Of a stretch of 64,000 nucleotides of DNA, positions 26,272-38,500 are shown one piece after another. The translations under genes and the position numbers were made by a program. The notes beneath the pieces were generated by a model. It ran no database searches and had not been told where the DNA came from. It saw only the letters and a program-made list of their open reading frames with translations. The stretch is from Cardiocondyla obscurior (Eukaryota > Arthropoda > Insecta > Hymenoptera > Formicidae), in NCBI RefSeq assembly GCF_019399895.1, contig NC_091864.1, positions 13,184,001 through 13,248,000 on the forward strand, read 5' to 3'. The first letter of the stretch is position 1. The number at the start of each line of letters is the position of its first letter.

Positions 26272-26453
26272 TCATATTTGTGCTCGTTGTTCCTCGAGCG
26301 TGTCCACGTACTGACCTAGATCGATTCTAATCCGGTCGCGCCCGTTCGACCCAGGGCTTACATCGAAATTATTCCCGTTGGCAGGCGACCGGTAGACCGG
26401 GGAGAGTCCTTCGATCGCGTCCGCAGGTTGCGAGATATCTGGCCCGTGCGCCA
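26272..26453 (-). CDS. Unrecognised gene, last coding exon
   Basis: This 182-base exon is entered by a two-base remainder (TG) after the acceptor CCGTACTTAG and runs open to TGA at 26274-26272. The product is hydrophilic, with SPVYRSPANGNNFD in the middle and GRDRIRIDLGQYVDTLEE near the end. A GTAAGC in the middle (after NNFD) could act as an alternative donor. The acceptor has a weak pyrimidine tract, which is the main doubt. No domain is recognised. Confidence 0.45.
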
Positions 26454-29400
26454 CTAAGTACGGTAAGATATGAGGAATGGCCGGCGTTATGTATTCATTG
26501 ACCGCGCGCAGTTGAATGCCCGACGGTCCCTATCGGTAAGCGCATAGGAAGACGCATTTACGCAGTTACTCAGGGCGCTGTTTATCGACAGTGGCTGCAT
26601 CGGGGCCAACTCCCGGGATGCAAATGACTCTCGTACGTCACGTCGATAGTATTATCGCATCGGCAGACAAAGGACTGTGGTACTTACCCGTCAGTGAAAC
26701 GACGGACCCCCGGTGCAAACGGCGGGACGACGAAATGCGGGCCGCCCTCGCCGCGTTGTCTTTATCGATGCTTCTTCTTACGTGCTGAGGCAACCGACTG
26801 CCAGGAATTTCCGCGCGATTCAGAAGTCGCGGGTAGAGGAAGCGGATAACTAGGACGAGAGAGCGGAATTGAAACACGTTCGACGTTTCGGGACAGTGAT
26901 ACATTCTCGTCGCAGTAAGATACGTGCGCCAGAATATAGCCGTTATTTTTCACCGTTGAAAAATAATCACGATATCCACGTTAGTATAAGTAAATAAATG
27001 AATAAAACACGTCGAAACAAAATATCTCACATTCCCACGGTTTCTTCGCGACGAAGTCTTTTCGAGACCGACAAAGTTGAACCAGGTTATTAATTCTCAC
27101 TTTGTGCACGTGGAGCTGAGCTTCAAGATAAACTCAATCAAATATTTAATCATTCAATAAAAAAAAAAAAAAATTTTATGGTCACCGAAACGAATCATTA
27201 TATAAATAAACGATCCAGTTTTTTTTGTCTGCGAATTTTCGATAGGGCAATAATAGGAAATATCGCGGACGATGAACGGCAGAGGAGTATGAGTCGCGGA
27301 ATAAGAGTTCGGTGTGTCTCCCACAAATAATCGTTATTTCTTCTCCTTTAATTGTCTTAGGAATTCTGGTACAATTGGATCCAACATAAACGATAAGTCG
27401 GTACTGTTCGTATATATACATTAATGGTACGTTCGATACTTTAACATCCTTCGAGTAGTGTCGCTAAGAGCGCATCGGTTGATCGCTCGTGTGCTAACAA
27501 GTAATTGATCTCGTACAATCGGGTTGAACTTATTTGCTACCAGTCATTCGCATGCAACTCTGACGCGGGCGTATTAATCGCGCCCGCGTTCGAGCCGCTT
27601 TTTTATATCTTTCCGGAATATACAGAAGCAGGATTAGCGGCATCCGCGTGAGCGAAAGCCATTTACAAGTACTAACGAGGACAGATCTCATTCGGCGTAT
27701 AAAAAAAAGCACGGGGGGGAGGGGAGGGTGGAACGGAGTGGAGGGATGAGTCCAAGAGCGTAAAGGCAGGGTGGGAGCGAAGGGGAGGTGCGGCGGTGAT
27801 TCTGCAAAACTCGTGCTTGACGACGACCGACCGAACGACCGTCGTCAAGAACGTGTCTCGTCGGGAACTCTTTTTCAGGAACATACAACCACGTCGCACC
27901 TTCTTCTCGTCGTAACGCAGATCTCTCGCCACCAGATATTAGACTCAAGGGTGCGCAAAATTTCATCGCGCTTCGCGTTGGAGTATTTGACCTCACCTGC
28001 TACTCAGCAAAATTCTTAATATTACCTCGGCGCACCTACCCTTACTCCCTGTAATTCAGTTTGAAAGTAAGTTAATCCTTGGCGACGTAGGGATTAATAT
28101 TTCATACGTTTGCACTTCGGTGCTGCGCGTGCTTATATATTTTGGGAGAAAAGACGCGGGTGAAAACTGTGAGAGGTTTCGTATTGTTTCTTTTTTTGTG
28201 CACCCCCTGTCTCATACCGAACAAATCGTGACGCGATATCAACGCGGATCGGAAATCGGTTTCTTATTTACAAGATTGTGCCGCATTTTCGCTAGCTGTT
28301 TCGTCGAGAGTCGCCTCTGAATTTTTTTTTTCGCGATGGTCGGCTCGCTCGGTGATTGAAATCATTTCTCTAGTTTAACTATATCGATTGATTCTGCTCA
28401 GTATGATAATCATGGCGATCACACGTTTTATATTGTGTCGTCCACTATTTTTTTTTTTTTTTTTCTCTTTATTTTTCGAGACTCTTATTGATATATTCAC
28501 GTTAGGAAGAGGTCATTCGTTCAAAGTGCATCCAGAATTTTTATTTGGACCACGATTATCGATACTATGATACTGATTTATAAAAGTCTCGCGTAACGAT
28601 TGCATTTTAGATGACAAAGCCCTCAATCGATCTAAGAGTGTAAATTAGTAAGAGTTACATCGTGGTTCTTAATCATGCCGAAGAGAGTTACAGCGATCGC
28701 TTTTTATCATTACATTCAAAAAAGTATGTACAGTACGGCTATTTATGGGTCGATCGTGTTGCTGATAATGCGTATCCGAGGCGTATCTTTAAGGCGGTAT
28801 TCGGCACGAAAACTATTTTTGCTCGACGGAAAAATAGAGCAGATAAAGACCGTCAAAGAAATTCCTTTCTATTTTTTACTGCTTTTGTTTCGACTTGTTT
28901 TACGCGAGCTCGTGCAATATTAAAAACTCATCGCATTATATATACATAATCCGATACTCAAAAAGCAATATAAATCTGAAAAAAAGAACCGTAATAAAAT
29001 TATAATTGAACATACAAATGTCGAACGATCGTTCAAATAAATTAATCCAGTTACAAACGTTACGATGACATTACAATTTTGATACATATAGGATTTTTAA
29101 TAGACTTCTATACATTAAATTTAATCCGAAATCTTTGTATAACATGTTCTAAATGTACCGGCAAAAATATTAATTCGCAAAAAAGGTAATACGTCAGGTT
29201 ATAATAAAATAGGAATACTATTGGTAGCTAGACGTATTTATCTTTACACGGTATTCTAAATTTTCAGTAAATTCAAATATAAAATGTACTTCATGTCACA
29301 AGCACTAGATATAATTTTCTAGTTATTTATAAAATATGTCATAGGAATAAGCTATCAGAGTATCTGCTTCGTGATCTTTTATTGATAGGTCTCTCTCTTC

Positions 29401-31832
29401 CTTTCTCTCTCTCTCTTTCTTTTGTGGCTAAATACTTCGTTAGCGATACGATGTATATTCTTTGAAAATATAGCACGTTGTAATGCACTGTGGAACAACA
29501 TAGTTCCATATCGCGCGCCGTAATCACGATTATGTGCGCGCCTCGGATTCTCCCGCCACGCCACGACCAACCCACGCGCGATCGGAGATCTATGAAAACG
29601 TATACACGGATAGACCAGTACGATACGATTCTTTAATTACTTAAAGCTTAACGTTATCTTAGCGTGCGCAAATCCGCGCGCATTGTCCCTCGCGCTTTTC
29701 CGCCGTCAATCCGGGACACCACTTATTTTTCGCTGCCGCGGTCTCCGCACTCTCCCGTCGATCAACTCACTTAACAATACGACGACGCGTCAGCTCCAAG
29801 CTGGGATCCACCACTTTTGACACGCTGAAAATCTCGTGCCGGATGCACACTCGGACGTGCGAGCGATTCGCGGAATCGAATCGCGATTGAGGTATTTGAA
29901 GACCTCAAATACGCGCGGATTTCGAATACCCGAGCTGAAATCGGCGCGTTTTGAACCCGAAGGATTCTGGGAGGAAGAGGGGAGCTTTCTATCGCGCCGA
30001 AATCCCGCACCAAGGGCTTAGCACGCGCGTCGAATTAATCGTATCCGCGGTATCGTGCCATCGCGAGCCTCTGTTTCCCCAGAATAAACTTTCCCGTCAC
30101 TTTCCGCGGCCGATATATTTCCCGGCGCAGCCTCGGATGCCGCAACTGAACGCCGGATGGAACTTTATTCGAAGAACATTCCGAGCGCGTCAGCTGGTTG
30201 CGGTAACTGCGACCGCGCGGTCGACCGTCGACGTGATATAATTTCGATCATCTTGGATCAGAATGCAATCAATTTAGTACATACTTAATGCGCGCGAGAT
30301 GCGATAGGTTAGACGGTCAAATTGTGACAGTCCTCTCGGCGGGAAGAATTTCAGGAAGAGTGCACGCGCGAGTGAGATCGCGTCGGAAAATAGAGTCGCA
30401 TAAAACCGAGCAGAGTTGATTTACGGTACGAGAGGAAAATAATCACGCGAGATTAATATCGTTAATTAAATATGCGGGCGGAACGCGGTATTACAGCGAG
30501 AAAATAGATCGGTTCAACTCCGTATCGACCAAGCCGACATTTCCCTCTTGCGAACGACGGTACGTCGAGCTTAGTTATATAACTTATCGAGTCTATCATA
30601 CACGCACACGGATACACGACGGTCTCGCGGCCGTAGTGAGGATCGACGACCCCCGGGCTCGTAAATTCGGCGTCCTGAGATGCAAATGGAACGCTGGGCG
30701 AAACTGCAGGCGTTCTCCCCTGCCAAGCCACGAATTCCGCATGGCCCAGGCCGCATAATTCAGAGATACTTCAGTGGCTTTTTCCGTCTCTCGCGATAGG
30801 TGAAAATCGATTATTGTCATAGCCGATTCCGTTAGCCAGTTTTCCGTAGTAGGCAGCGGGCACGTTCGAGGGGAAATATTTATTCGGCGAAACTTTCGCG
30901 TGGCGACTCGAGTGAAAGAGAGCGCAAGAACCTTCCGCCCCCGCGGCGAGAAAACTTGCCGGTCTTGCAAACAGCCCGAGAGAACAACGTGCAATTTACA
31001 ATAACAGATTTATATTATAATGTTTTTTTTTTTAACGCAAACATGTTTTTTTTTATACATTGAGATAGATCGGATTAAAAATGAGTATTTAAATTTTGTC
31101 ATCTTTGTAGCGAGAAAAGTAATATTAACAAATATAAAGTTTAAATGATTGACATAGACAATTGCGCTCGCACGTCGAAGTTGAGAAAAAAAAGAAATCG
31201 TATTTAAAGCCAGTGATGCGCAGTTTCAAGCTGGAGTGAACATTCTGCGGCTTATGAGACATTCGTATGACGCGTCGTATATACAGGGTGTTCAGTGTAA
31301 GGTTTCGCTCGCGAAAACTGTAGGTTAATCACTTGCTGACCCCGTTCCCTAAGCAATTGTTGTCATGCGAAGATTCCGCCTACCCCTTCAAAATATACCC
31401 TCGCCCTCGATTGCCGCGCCCAACTTACAGCGTTCTCCGTACTCATTCTTCAAGAGAATTAATTTTTTTTACTCGGTAACGATCGCGAATTTCACAAAAT
31501 GGTACGTGACTTTTTGACTGCTAGTCTTAATATCTACCTACAGTTTTCGGGAGCAAAATCGTATACCGGACACCCTGTAGATATACTCATTTAGGAAGTT
31601 TGCACGGGTGAGAAGTAGGTACGACGAACCTCAAAAATATTTGTTCTCTTCGGGGAAGAACCGGTACCGCATCCGGCGACCAGAAATTGAGTGGAATTCC
31701 ACGCGGTAGTTTTGTCGGCGTATCTAGGTCGTCGGTTAGTCCGACCGGACACGAAAACACATTGGTTCTTACCTCTCGAGATCCGCGACAGTCAGCTGCG
31801 TTCGGTAATAGATCTCCACGTCTAGGTGATCA
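26272..31832 (-). CDS. 3' part of an unrecognised minus-strand protein gene (three exons)
   Basis: Three exons, 31832-31773, 26797-26688 and 26453-26272, join with matching phases (T|.., AG|T, G|TG) into one open frame of 116 codons that ends at a TGA. Splice sites are good: acceptors TTTCTTTTCTCCGGACAG and AAATTCCTGGCAG, donors GAGAG|GTAAGA and ACGG|GTAAGT. The predicted segment begins DHLDVEIYYRTQLTVADLE. It continues with a basic Ser/Arg stretch containing RRLHRGSVVS, which resembles a basophilic kinase site, then a Pro/Gly/Asn-rich part, and ends GQYVDTLEEQRAQI. Third codon positions are GC-rich, unlike the surroundings. No family was recognised, and the segment has no hydrophobic segment. 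It may belong to a separate gene whose 5' exons were not found, or be an alternative tail of the dpr gene that ends 0.6 kb upstream. Confidence 0.45.
26688..26797 (-). CDS. Unrecognised gene, middle exon
   Basis: This 110-base exon reads SRLPQHVRRSIDKDN, then AARAARISSSRRLHRGSVV. It is strongly basic and Ser-rich. The donor ACGG|GTAAGTACC is near consensus. The 5' boundary is chosen at CCTGGCAG because its one-base remainder fits the phase of the exon at 31773. An alternative acceptor 13 bases further in (GTTGCCTCAG) would start in another phase. The intron to the last exon is 234 bases. Confidence 0.45.
27713..27796 (+). other. G-rich plus-strand block
   Basis: Several runs of three or more G (GGGGGGGAGGGGAGGGTGG and further runs) lie within 84 bases on the plus strand. 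This is quadruplex-capable in principle, or simple purine-rich low complexity. Confidence 0.5.
27816..27849. other. 10-bp inverted repeat
   Basis: CTTGACGACG and CGTCGTCAAG are exact reverse complements around a 14-base spacer that itself repeats ACCGACCGA. It could form a hairpin. No associated gene feature was seen. Confidence 0.55.
29892..29912. other. 8-bp hairpin
   Basis: GTATTTGA and TCAAATAC flank a five-base loop. It is short and may be chance. Confidence 0.4.
31284..31577. mobile_element. Tc1/mariner-type MITE, 294 bp
   Basis: The two ends form imperfect terminal inverted repeats of about 45 bases. Both begin CAGGGTGT, with CGAAAACTGTAGGT as the inner shared part. TA dinucleotides flank both ends (31282-31283 and 31578-31579), the target-site signature of Tc1/mariner elements. 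The interior has no transposase frame, so it is non-autonomous. Substitutions between the ends show that it is not a fresh insertion. It lies in the intron just downstream of the exon at 31773-31832. Confidence 0.8.
31773..31832 (-). CDS. Unrecognised gene, 60-nt exon downstream of dpr
   Basis: A strong acceptor with a long pyrimidine tract (TTTCTTTTCTCCGGACAG) and the donor GAGAG|GTAAGAA bound exactly 60 bases. Only one frame is open: T|, then DHLDVEIYYRTQLTVADLE, then AG|. The other two hit stops within three codons. It sits 593 bases after the dpr stop codon on the same strand. Its entry phase needs a preceding exon that ends two bases into a codon. The dpr exon at 32534-32425 offers such an end at GCAAG|GTGACT, but no preceding exon is proven. 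Confidence 0.5.
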
Positions 31833-32424
31833 CTGTCCGGAGAAAAGAAATGCTAATCTCACGAATGTTGACGTAAGAGAAACTATTCGTTCCCGTTGAG
31901 ACGTGTTAAAACGATTTCTCGGGACGTCGCTCGTCCTCGAGAAGGAGCTCGTTCTGTCACCATCTGACTTTTACATTCCCGAATTCGTCGTCTCGAGTTA
32001 ATGCGGCGTTGTTTCGCGATTGTTGCATCACGAGTCCCATATATGTGACGAGGCACAAGACACGCGAAAGGTTGCTTTAAGGAAACGCGAGTCAGACAGG
32101 GGCTAGCCGGATCCGTGCTCCGGAAGCGAGAGAGCGAAGCGAGCGGAGCTTTTTTACGCGCGGCTGCTGCTAACGGTGCCGCTCGTCGTCTTCTCTATCG
32201 TCTATCCGCGCACTTTTCTACTCCGGCAAGCCGATCGCACTACGGAAAGAAGAAGAGTTGATTTATAGAGTCTGGCAGGTGATGGTTAGCGCGGATGGTG
32301 CTTCCCGCCTCTTCCTTCTCTCTCGGTCTTTTCTCGTCCACCCCACCCTCGTCGTCGCCCCGATCTCGCTTGGGTGAAACTATCGGCCGTTACTCTCTTA
32401 CTGCAGCGCCTCGTGATCGACCAG
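31833..32424 (-). other. Region after the dpr stop codon, probable 3' UTR or intron
   Basis: GC-rich sequence follows the dpr TGA. I see no AATAAA or ATTAAA on the minus strand between the stop and the MITE at 31577, about 0.85 kb; the first AATAAA is at 30884-30879. A short 3' UTR ending here would need a variant signal. Otherwise the transcript runs further or splices onward to 31832. Confidence 0.4.
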
Positions 32425-32534
32425 TCACCTTGCGAAGGAACCGGCGTGCAGGAGCAACAGGAGCAGCGCGAGCGTCCTCGTGGCCGCTCCGCTGTTGCTG
32501 GAGTTCCCGTGCTGCATAGCCGCTGGATGCTCCC
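32425..32534 (-). CDS. dpr4-like: dpr exon 5: end of Ig2 and GPI-type tail
   Basis: Acceptor GGGTTTCAG is followed by GG, which completes the Gly of NGEHPAAMQ. The exon reads EHPAAMQHGNSSNSGAATR and then the hydrophobic LALLLLLLHAGSFA, ending Arg-stop (TGA at 32427-32425). The small residues Ser, Asn and Gly before the hydrophobic run suit an omega site for GPI attachment. A 15-residue hydrophobic stretch containing His is short for a transmembrane helix. The stop codon lies inside GCAAG|GTGACT, a weak donor-like sequence. It lies 19.0 kb from exon 4. Confidence 0.93.
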
Positions 32535-35500
32535 CTGAAACCCAAGAAAGCCGCATACACATAAATTATTTTGTAGACGGGGACTATGTAGTCAGTCAGG
32601 GATGAGGCGAATGGAAAATTTACATCACAGTCTCCTTGTTTCCTGTTCTCTGTCTTTTTCTTATTTTCTCTCGATTTTGCTTTTCTTTTTTCTTCGGTCG
32701 TCTTTTCGAGAAATTTGTGCAAATGCGAAATCTGTGATGAAGACTTTTAGATATATCTAAAAGTCAAAGATATATCTTTGAATTTCATTGAACGAATTTA
32801 ACGTTGACACTCTTATGGCACTAAGTGCTTTGACAACGCATAGAGGAAAAAAAAAATTCGAGAGATATGGACCTACGAAATTAATTAAACAATGAACCAT
32901 TAATTGCATTCAATGAAGTATATTCGTTTTCATAGCCGGAAGCGTTTTGGAATAAATTTCTGCATACGCATGCATAGTATAATCAAAGTAATACTAATGT
33001 TTATTAGAATAATCACGAATAATTAATCGCAATTGCGCAAATTAGAAACGCATTAGGTTGTACATTAATTATTGCCGGTAACAAATATTTGAGAATGTCA
33101 CAACGGGAAGCAAATATAGAGATTCGGTTAACGTGCTAGATTTTCGGATTGCGTTACAACTTCTAATACTAAGCAATTATTAATACATTTAAATTGAAAA
33201 TTTACGAACGGTATCATGGCTTGTCGTATCGATTTCAGAATAAACCCATCGCTCGTGAATTCAATAATTCAGGGAAAATGATCACGTTGACACAGGTATC
33301 GTAAAAGACATAAAATATGTATCACGACAGCGGTGCAAAAAAAAAAAAAAAAAATAATAATAAATAAAATAAAATAAAAATAAAAATTCCAGCGCAAAAA
33401 TCCGGCATCTTTACCAAAAGTTTCCGCGTGCAGTAGCAGACCATACGGATTTCCCAAAGTGTTCGCACAGAGGGACGAAGTCACAGATCTTCCGCGTATC
33501 GATTTCAGATAAATCAAATATTTAAGCGGACATTACGTTAGATATTGCAATAGCGCCACTGTTTGTCGCTGATCCTCGCTTGCAACAAACAGCGAAATCT
33601 CAGAAACTGAGATTCCGTCCAAATGTTGACGCCAGAGGCATTTCCGCGTCGCGCGTTTCTCAAGAGTTTGTCGTAACTGCCGTCACCGATACGACGGCGT
33701 GCATTTGCTATAACGGAAACGCGCAAACGTTAAGACGGCGCGTATAACGTCGCGTTACAACTAACTTCCAATCTCAAGGCGGGTATAGATACCTGCGGAT
33801 GCCACGGGAATTTCTAAACGAGAACCCTCAGGTGCTGTATCGGTAATCACTTACTGGTGGCGCGAACTTGCTGTCGAACTACAAGAGTTCTTCCCCCAGT
33901 TCTTACGTCGAGACGAACCTAGGTGCCTTATTTGAGCGTAATACCGAAGTTATTATTAATGCGGCGTGTTGCGCGCTGGTATCGAGAAAGTTCATTATCA
34001 CGGCATACGTTTCAAAGTACGCGGGGATACTTAAGTGCGTTATTTATGCAGTTTCTTAGTAATATTAAATTACAAGCGGATTGCACTGCACGGCGCGCGG
34101 CAGCGACCGATTATATTGCCACAACGAGTTTCTTTACTAAGATTTGCACTAATGAACCCGGCGCTTATTTAACAAGACTCGTATTTCGTGACAACCACTC
34201 TCGAAGGGAAAAAATCGCAACGGGAAATAACGGGACGATGAAAGTCAGCGTGAGCACTCGTGTAACTAATAATTAATTTGAAATAATTTTCTCGAACTAA
34301 TTTTTCCTCGTGCGAGGCAACGGGCGTAAGTTTCCCGGGAACAAATTTCTCGACAAATTGCCGCCCGTGCAACAGCTCGTTCGACGCTGATCGCGCCTAA
34401 GAGGGCACGCTGAAACTTGACCGAAGATTGATGTAAGAACGTCGCGCCGGTAAAGGATCAACGGAAAAGATCAAACGGCCGCTTGCGCTCAAGCTCGAAA
34501 AGGTCGAATTTCTTTAGTGCCCCCTACACATCGTATTCACCTACACAACCTCTTACACTCTTTCCCTGCGCGCATCCATCCAAGGGGGATAGATTTCTGC
34601 GCTGGAACGCATTTTTTTTCCTCTCTGCCAGCGTCCGTCTGGAACGCGGGCTAATTTACGACTCGCAATTCGACGAACGACCGCGCGGCCGCAAGAAGCG
34701 CTCATTTTTCAGCGAAAACGAGCATCAGCGTCTCGAGGGTAGAAAAAAAAAAAAAGAAAGTGAGAGGAGGCAAAAGGGAAGGGAGAAAGAGCGACTCGCG
34801 AAACGACAACTCGCGGAGGTAAATCGACAGCAAGTACGAAAGGGGGTGAAATTGCCCAGGGCTTTTCGATGAAAGACGACATCGACGATACACTTCACAC
34901 CTTCGCGAGATGTAACATAACAAGACATAACGCTGAGTGCTCGCGCAAATTCGAAATGCATAGCGGTGTTGTGGCAATGTTTGATATTTTAATTTTTTAT
35001 ACGTAAGAGTGCATATAAAATCATATTTATCTATCTTTTCCTTTTACTTTGAAAGTATACATGGAAAACTAGAAATGCAGTTACTAAAATAATAATTTTT
35101 ATTAAAACATTAAAACATTTTATGTTAAAACGCATGCAGGACGCTGTTTAATCGTGCACCCTGCAAAAAATAAGAAAATAACGAAGAGTAAATTAGTCTG
35201 AATGTACTATATTATAATATTACATTTTGTACACCGTAATTTTGTTACTCCTATGACTCTTACTGGCGCGCTTTAATTTAAACAAACATAATCAACGCGA
35301 ATCTCGTAGTCGCGAGATCAACAAATATGTAAACGATGGTCGAAATTGATAGATAAATTTTTAAATGAAATAAAATACTGAAATGCGACGATGTTTTTGC
35401 GGGATAGCACAGCGCGGTTTTCGAAAATAACATTTAAACTTTTTAAATGTAAAAAAAAAAAAAAAAAAAAAAAAGAGATAGATTACCCAGAATAACGTGG

Positions 35501-38500
35501 GTGAATTTTGGGTTTAGACGTGCGAGAGAGCTTTAATAGAGTTAAGATTATTACGTCACCGTGTATTTTCTCAAGTGTTTGTAAAAACCGACCTTCCACT
35601 CAAAATTCTCCTATTGATTAAACGGCGGCGGTAATTACGCCGATATTTTTACAGATGCCACGTCACCGCAAAGTTGCATAACATTGGCCACGTAATATTG
35701 GCCGAGCTCTTGAATCTGAGCGTTAGTAACAACGGATAACGCGGTTGACGTTGATAGATTAACCTGCAGTCCGGGGGTAATAGCCGAAGAGAAAATTCCC
35801 AATCCCGATACGATGACTATGACAATCGTTCATGAATTCTCGATACGTGAAATCGTATATAATGAGTTTTCCCACGCAGGGGTCGTGAAATTCGCGCGAT
35901 TACACGCGCTTATCGTAAGATCGGTTTTTGAAACTTTTCATATCGCGCACGCCATTTGTTGAACGGTGAACCCAACGTGTGCAATAGAAATATTTTACAT
36001 GTCCTGGTCATTCGCGCCATTTGGTTTTGGCCTTTTCAGAGGCGCGCTCGGCTACATTTTACCCAAATAATATGATTAACGCTGTATGGCGAGTGTCATT
36101 GCCGAAAATCTTATTATTTTTGTCGCGAAATACTCCTTAGCTCCGCCAGAACACCGCAGCGCGCTGATGCAATTATCCCGGTCACACTAACCAACGCTAA
36201 GTTGAATATCCGGCATTGCGGCGCTGCAGATAGTTAAACATAGTTAAACTTTAACCCTTTCATCCTACAGTCTTGTTTAGAAATTAAAATAGATTATCAT
36301 TTAAAACGACCACAATTTACGGGGCCATTTCTCGAGGTACTTTCGGGCACTGCTAGTGCCTCTTTCGACCAATTCACCTTGCAGAATTTAACGCCCGGCT
36401 CGAGCTCACGGGCCTTACGCCGAGCACAGATTTGTGCTACATTATTTGTAATGCTCGCGAGCGATCGATCATAAAAGTAGACTTCGGCTGCGCCAGCATA
36501 ATCGAGGTTCACGCGAAGATCCAATCAAATTCGATTAATCGTAGGATTGGCAATTTACCGAGGCTATTTGCGGCCGCATTAGCGCCTCTATGGCGATTGT
36601 ATGCGCGGACATTCAAAGGCTAGGCTCAGATGTACGGGATCAATTAGCAAATCAGCTGTCACCAATGTTTACTCGTGACTGATGAAGGCGGCGATATCTC
36701 GCAGCGGTAGCGCGCAAATCCGACGTAGATACATAATAGCGAAATCAAGGCACCGAAAGGCGGATCCCGGACGGTGATTCGGTCCGCGCAATTTCTACTT
36801 TAAGTCAATCGTTTTCAGCTTCCGCGCGCGTAAACAAAACGCTGATTTCATTATACGACACTCGTCGTTGTACTCCCGTACGTGAAGTATGTTAACTGTC
36901 AGTTAAATGGATTCACTCGCGCGGAAACAGACCGAGCGACGTTGAACGCAAATTGGGGAACATTTCTGTCACATTCAACGGTACGTCGATTATGAGCTAC
37001 GATACTTCGTGACACTCACGATTTTGCGCGATATAATATTCGGTTATTTTACCATCGTTTTTAACCGCCATTGAGAGCGCAGTCCTAAAATTATACGTTG
37101 ACATGACGAAAACCACAATCAGCTCGGTACGCTGGAGCGGGAATGCAAACGTGCACTCGGAGCTATGCGAAAGTTTTACACCAATGCGTAATTAACATTA
37201 AACTACTTTACATTTATGAAAATTGTTTGCGGTAAATTTGAAATTAATTTTCTCGCCCTGAATTGTTGTTCGGCTTTTCGCGTAACAGAGGAGCGCAATG
37301 AATATACACTCGCGCCACGTGAAATGTCATCGAAATATCTCGGCGCAATAATCCGCGTATCTCCGTAAATCGCGGGGATAATTCCGCGCAGTGGCGGTGT
37401 TTAATAAACCGCGAGATAGCCCGCTCTCGCGCCGAGGGAGTGTCCGCTTTTTATGTTTCCGCGACTTTTCGAAGTGCGGCCGCACGGCCGCTTAAATCAC
37501 GGCCGAACTTCCGGAAGCGCGCCCGGGGCGTACTCATCCCCTCGTCCTTGAAAGTAAAATATATTCCACCTACATACGAGGTACCTATCCCGGGTCCTCT
37601 GACCTCCGGCCAGGGTCGTCAACCGCGGATCTCTCCTTTATGAAAATCTCGATCATAAAGCTCGTCGAAGTAGTTTTCTTCTACTATACCGGAAGCATCG
37701 CGCCGCAGTAATCCCATTAAAGCGGCCTTATTTGCGGCAACGTGACTGCCAGGACGAGAAAAGGAAAGAACGAGCACTGTTCTTACATGGCGTAGCGCGC
37801 GCGAGGGGAGGAGGGTGGGGAGGGGGTTCGTGGTATCCGCCAAGAATTATTGCGCGTTTTTTACGCGACATTAGCGAGCGGGCATCCGGCCCGACGGCGA
37901 ATAGGCGGCACGTTAATACAATGTAGCCACTACGAGGGGCACACTGCGTCACGAACGGGCTTGTAACGCCCGTCGACCTCCTCCGGGCTATTCATCTCGA
38001 AAGGAGGAAGCACCGCGAGGGTCCAGGAAGGAGGAAAACCCGAGCGCGTCGGTGGGCCGTTAACTTCGTCCTCGCGGTAATCCCGAATGGAGGCGTACGC
38101 ACGTATGCTCGTCCATTGTATATCACAAGTGTGAAACCCGCGAAGGCTAGCGAAAACTCGAACTTTAAAGAACTCCTATTCGTCGACGATTGAATTTAAA
38201 ACGCCAAAGTGTCGAATTCGCCCCGGGAATTAATGCGAGCCGGAGGGGGGAAAATATATGAGACCGCGATGCCTCAGCCTTTGCTGAGCTTGAACAAAAT
38301 CTCCGCGGCTCTCTTACTTGATATTTTAATGCGGAACGCGAAAATGTAAAATTTATTCAGAACGCCATGATAATAAAACATTTCTTTATCCTGAATAAGA
38401 AAAACTCAATTAGAGAGCCGTCATAAGAGACGTGATGTTTCCATTGATTATAAAAACTGATATTTTCCGTGTTTAAATATGCCGAGAGAAATTACCCAGG

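Larger units (their letters stand above)
26798..31772 (-). other. Intron of the unrecognised minus-strand gene
   Basis: This 4975-base interval separates the 60-base exon from the next one. It holds a mariner-type MITE (31284-31577), a G-rich block (27713-27796), a 10-bp hairpin (27816-27849) and GC-rich patches near 29500-31000. Further small exons may be hidden here. One weak candidate near 30630-30695 was rejected for lack of a donor. Confidence 0.35.

Noticed and set aside
26272..26454. A stand-alone 60-codon gene starting at 26454
   Set aside because: The apparent start is a GTG that spans a splice acceptor. The frame is better explained as the last exon of a spliced gene.
30596..30994. 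132-codon minus-strand frame and a possible exon at 30695-30630
   Set aside because: The acceptor is fair but the donor would be GTGTGCG. Two frames are equally open and the phase would alter the three-exon model.
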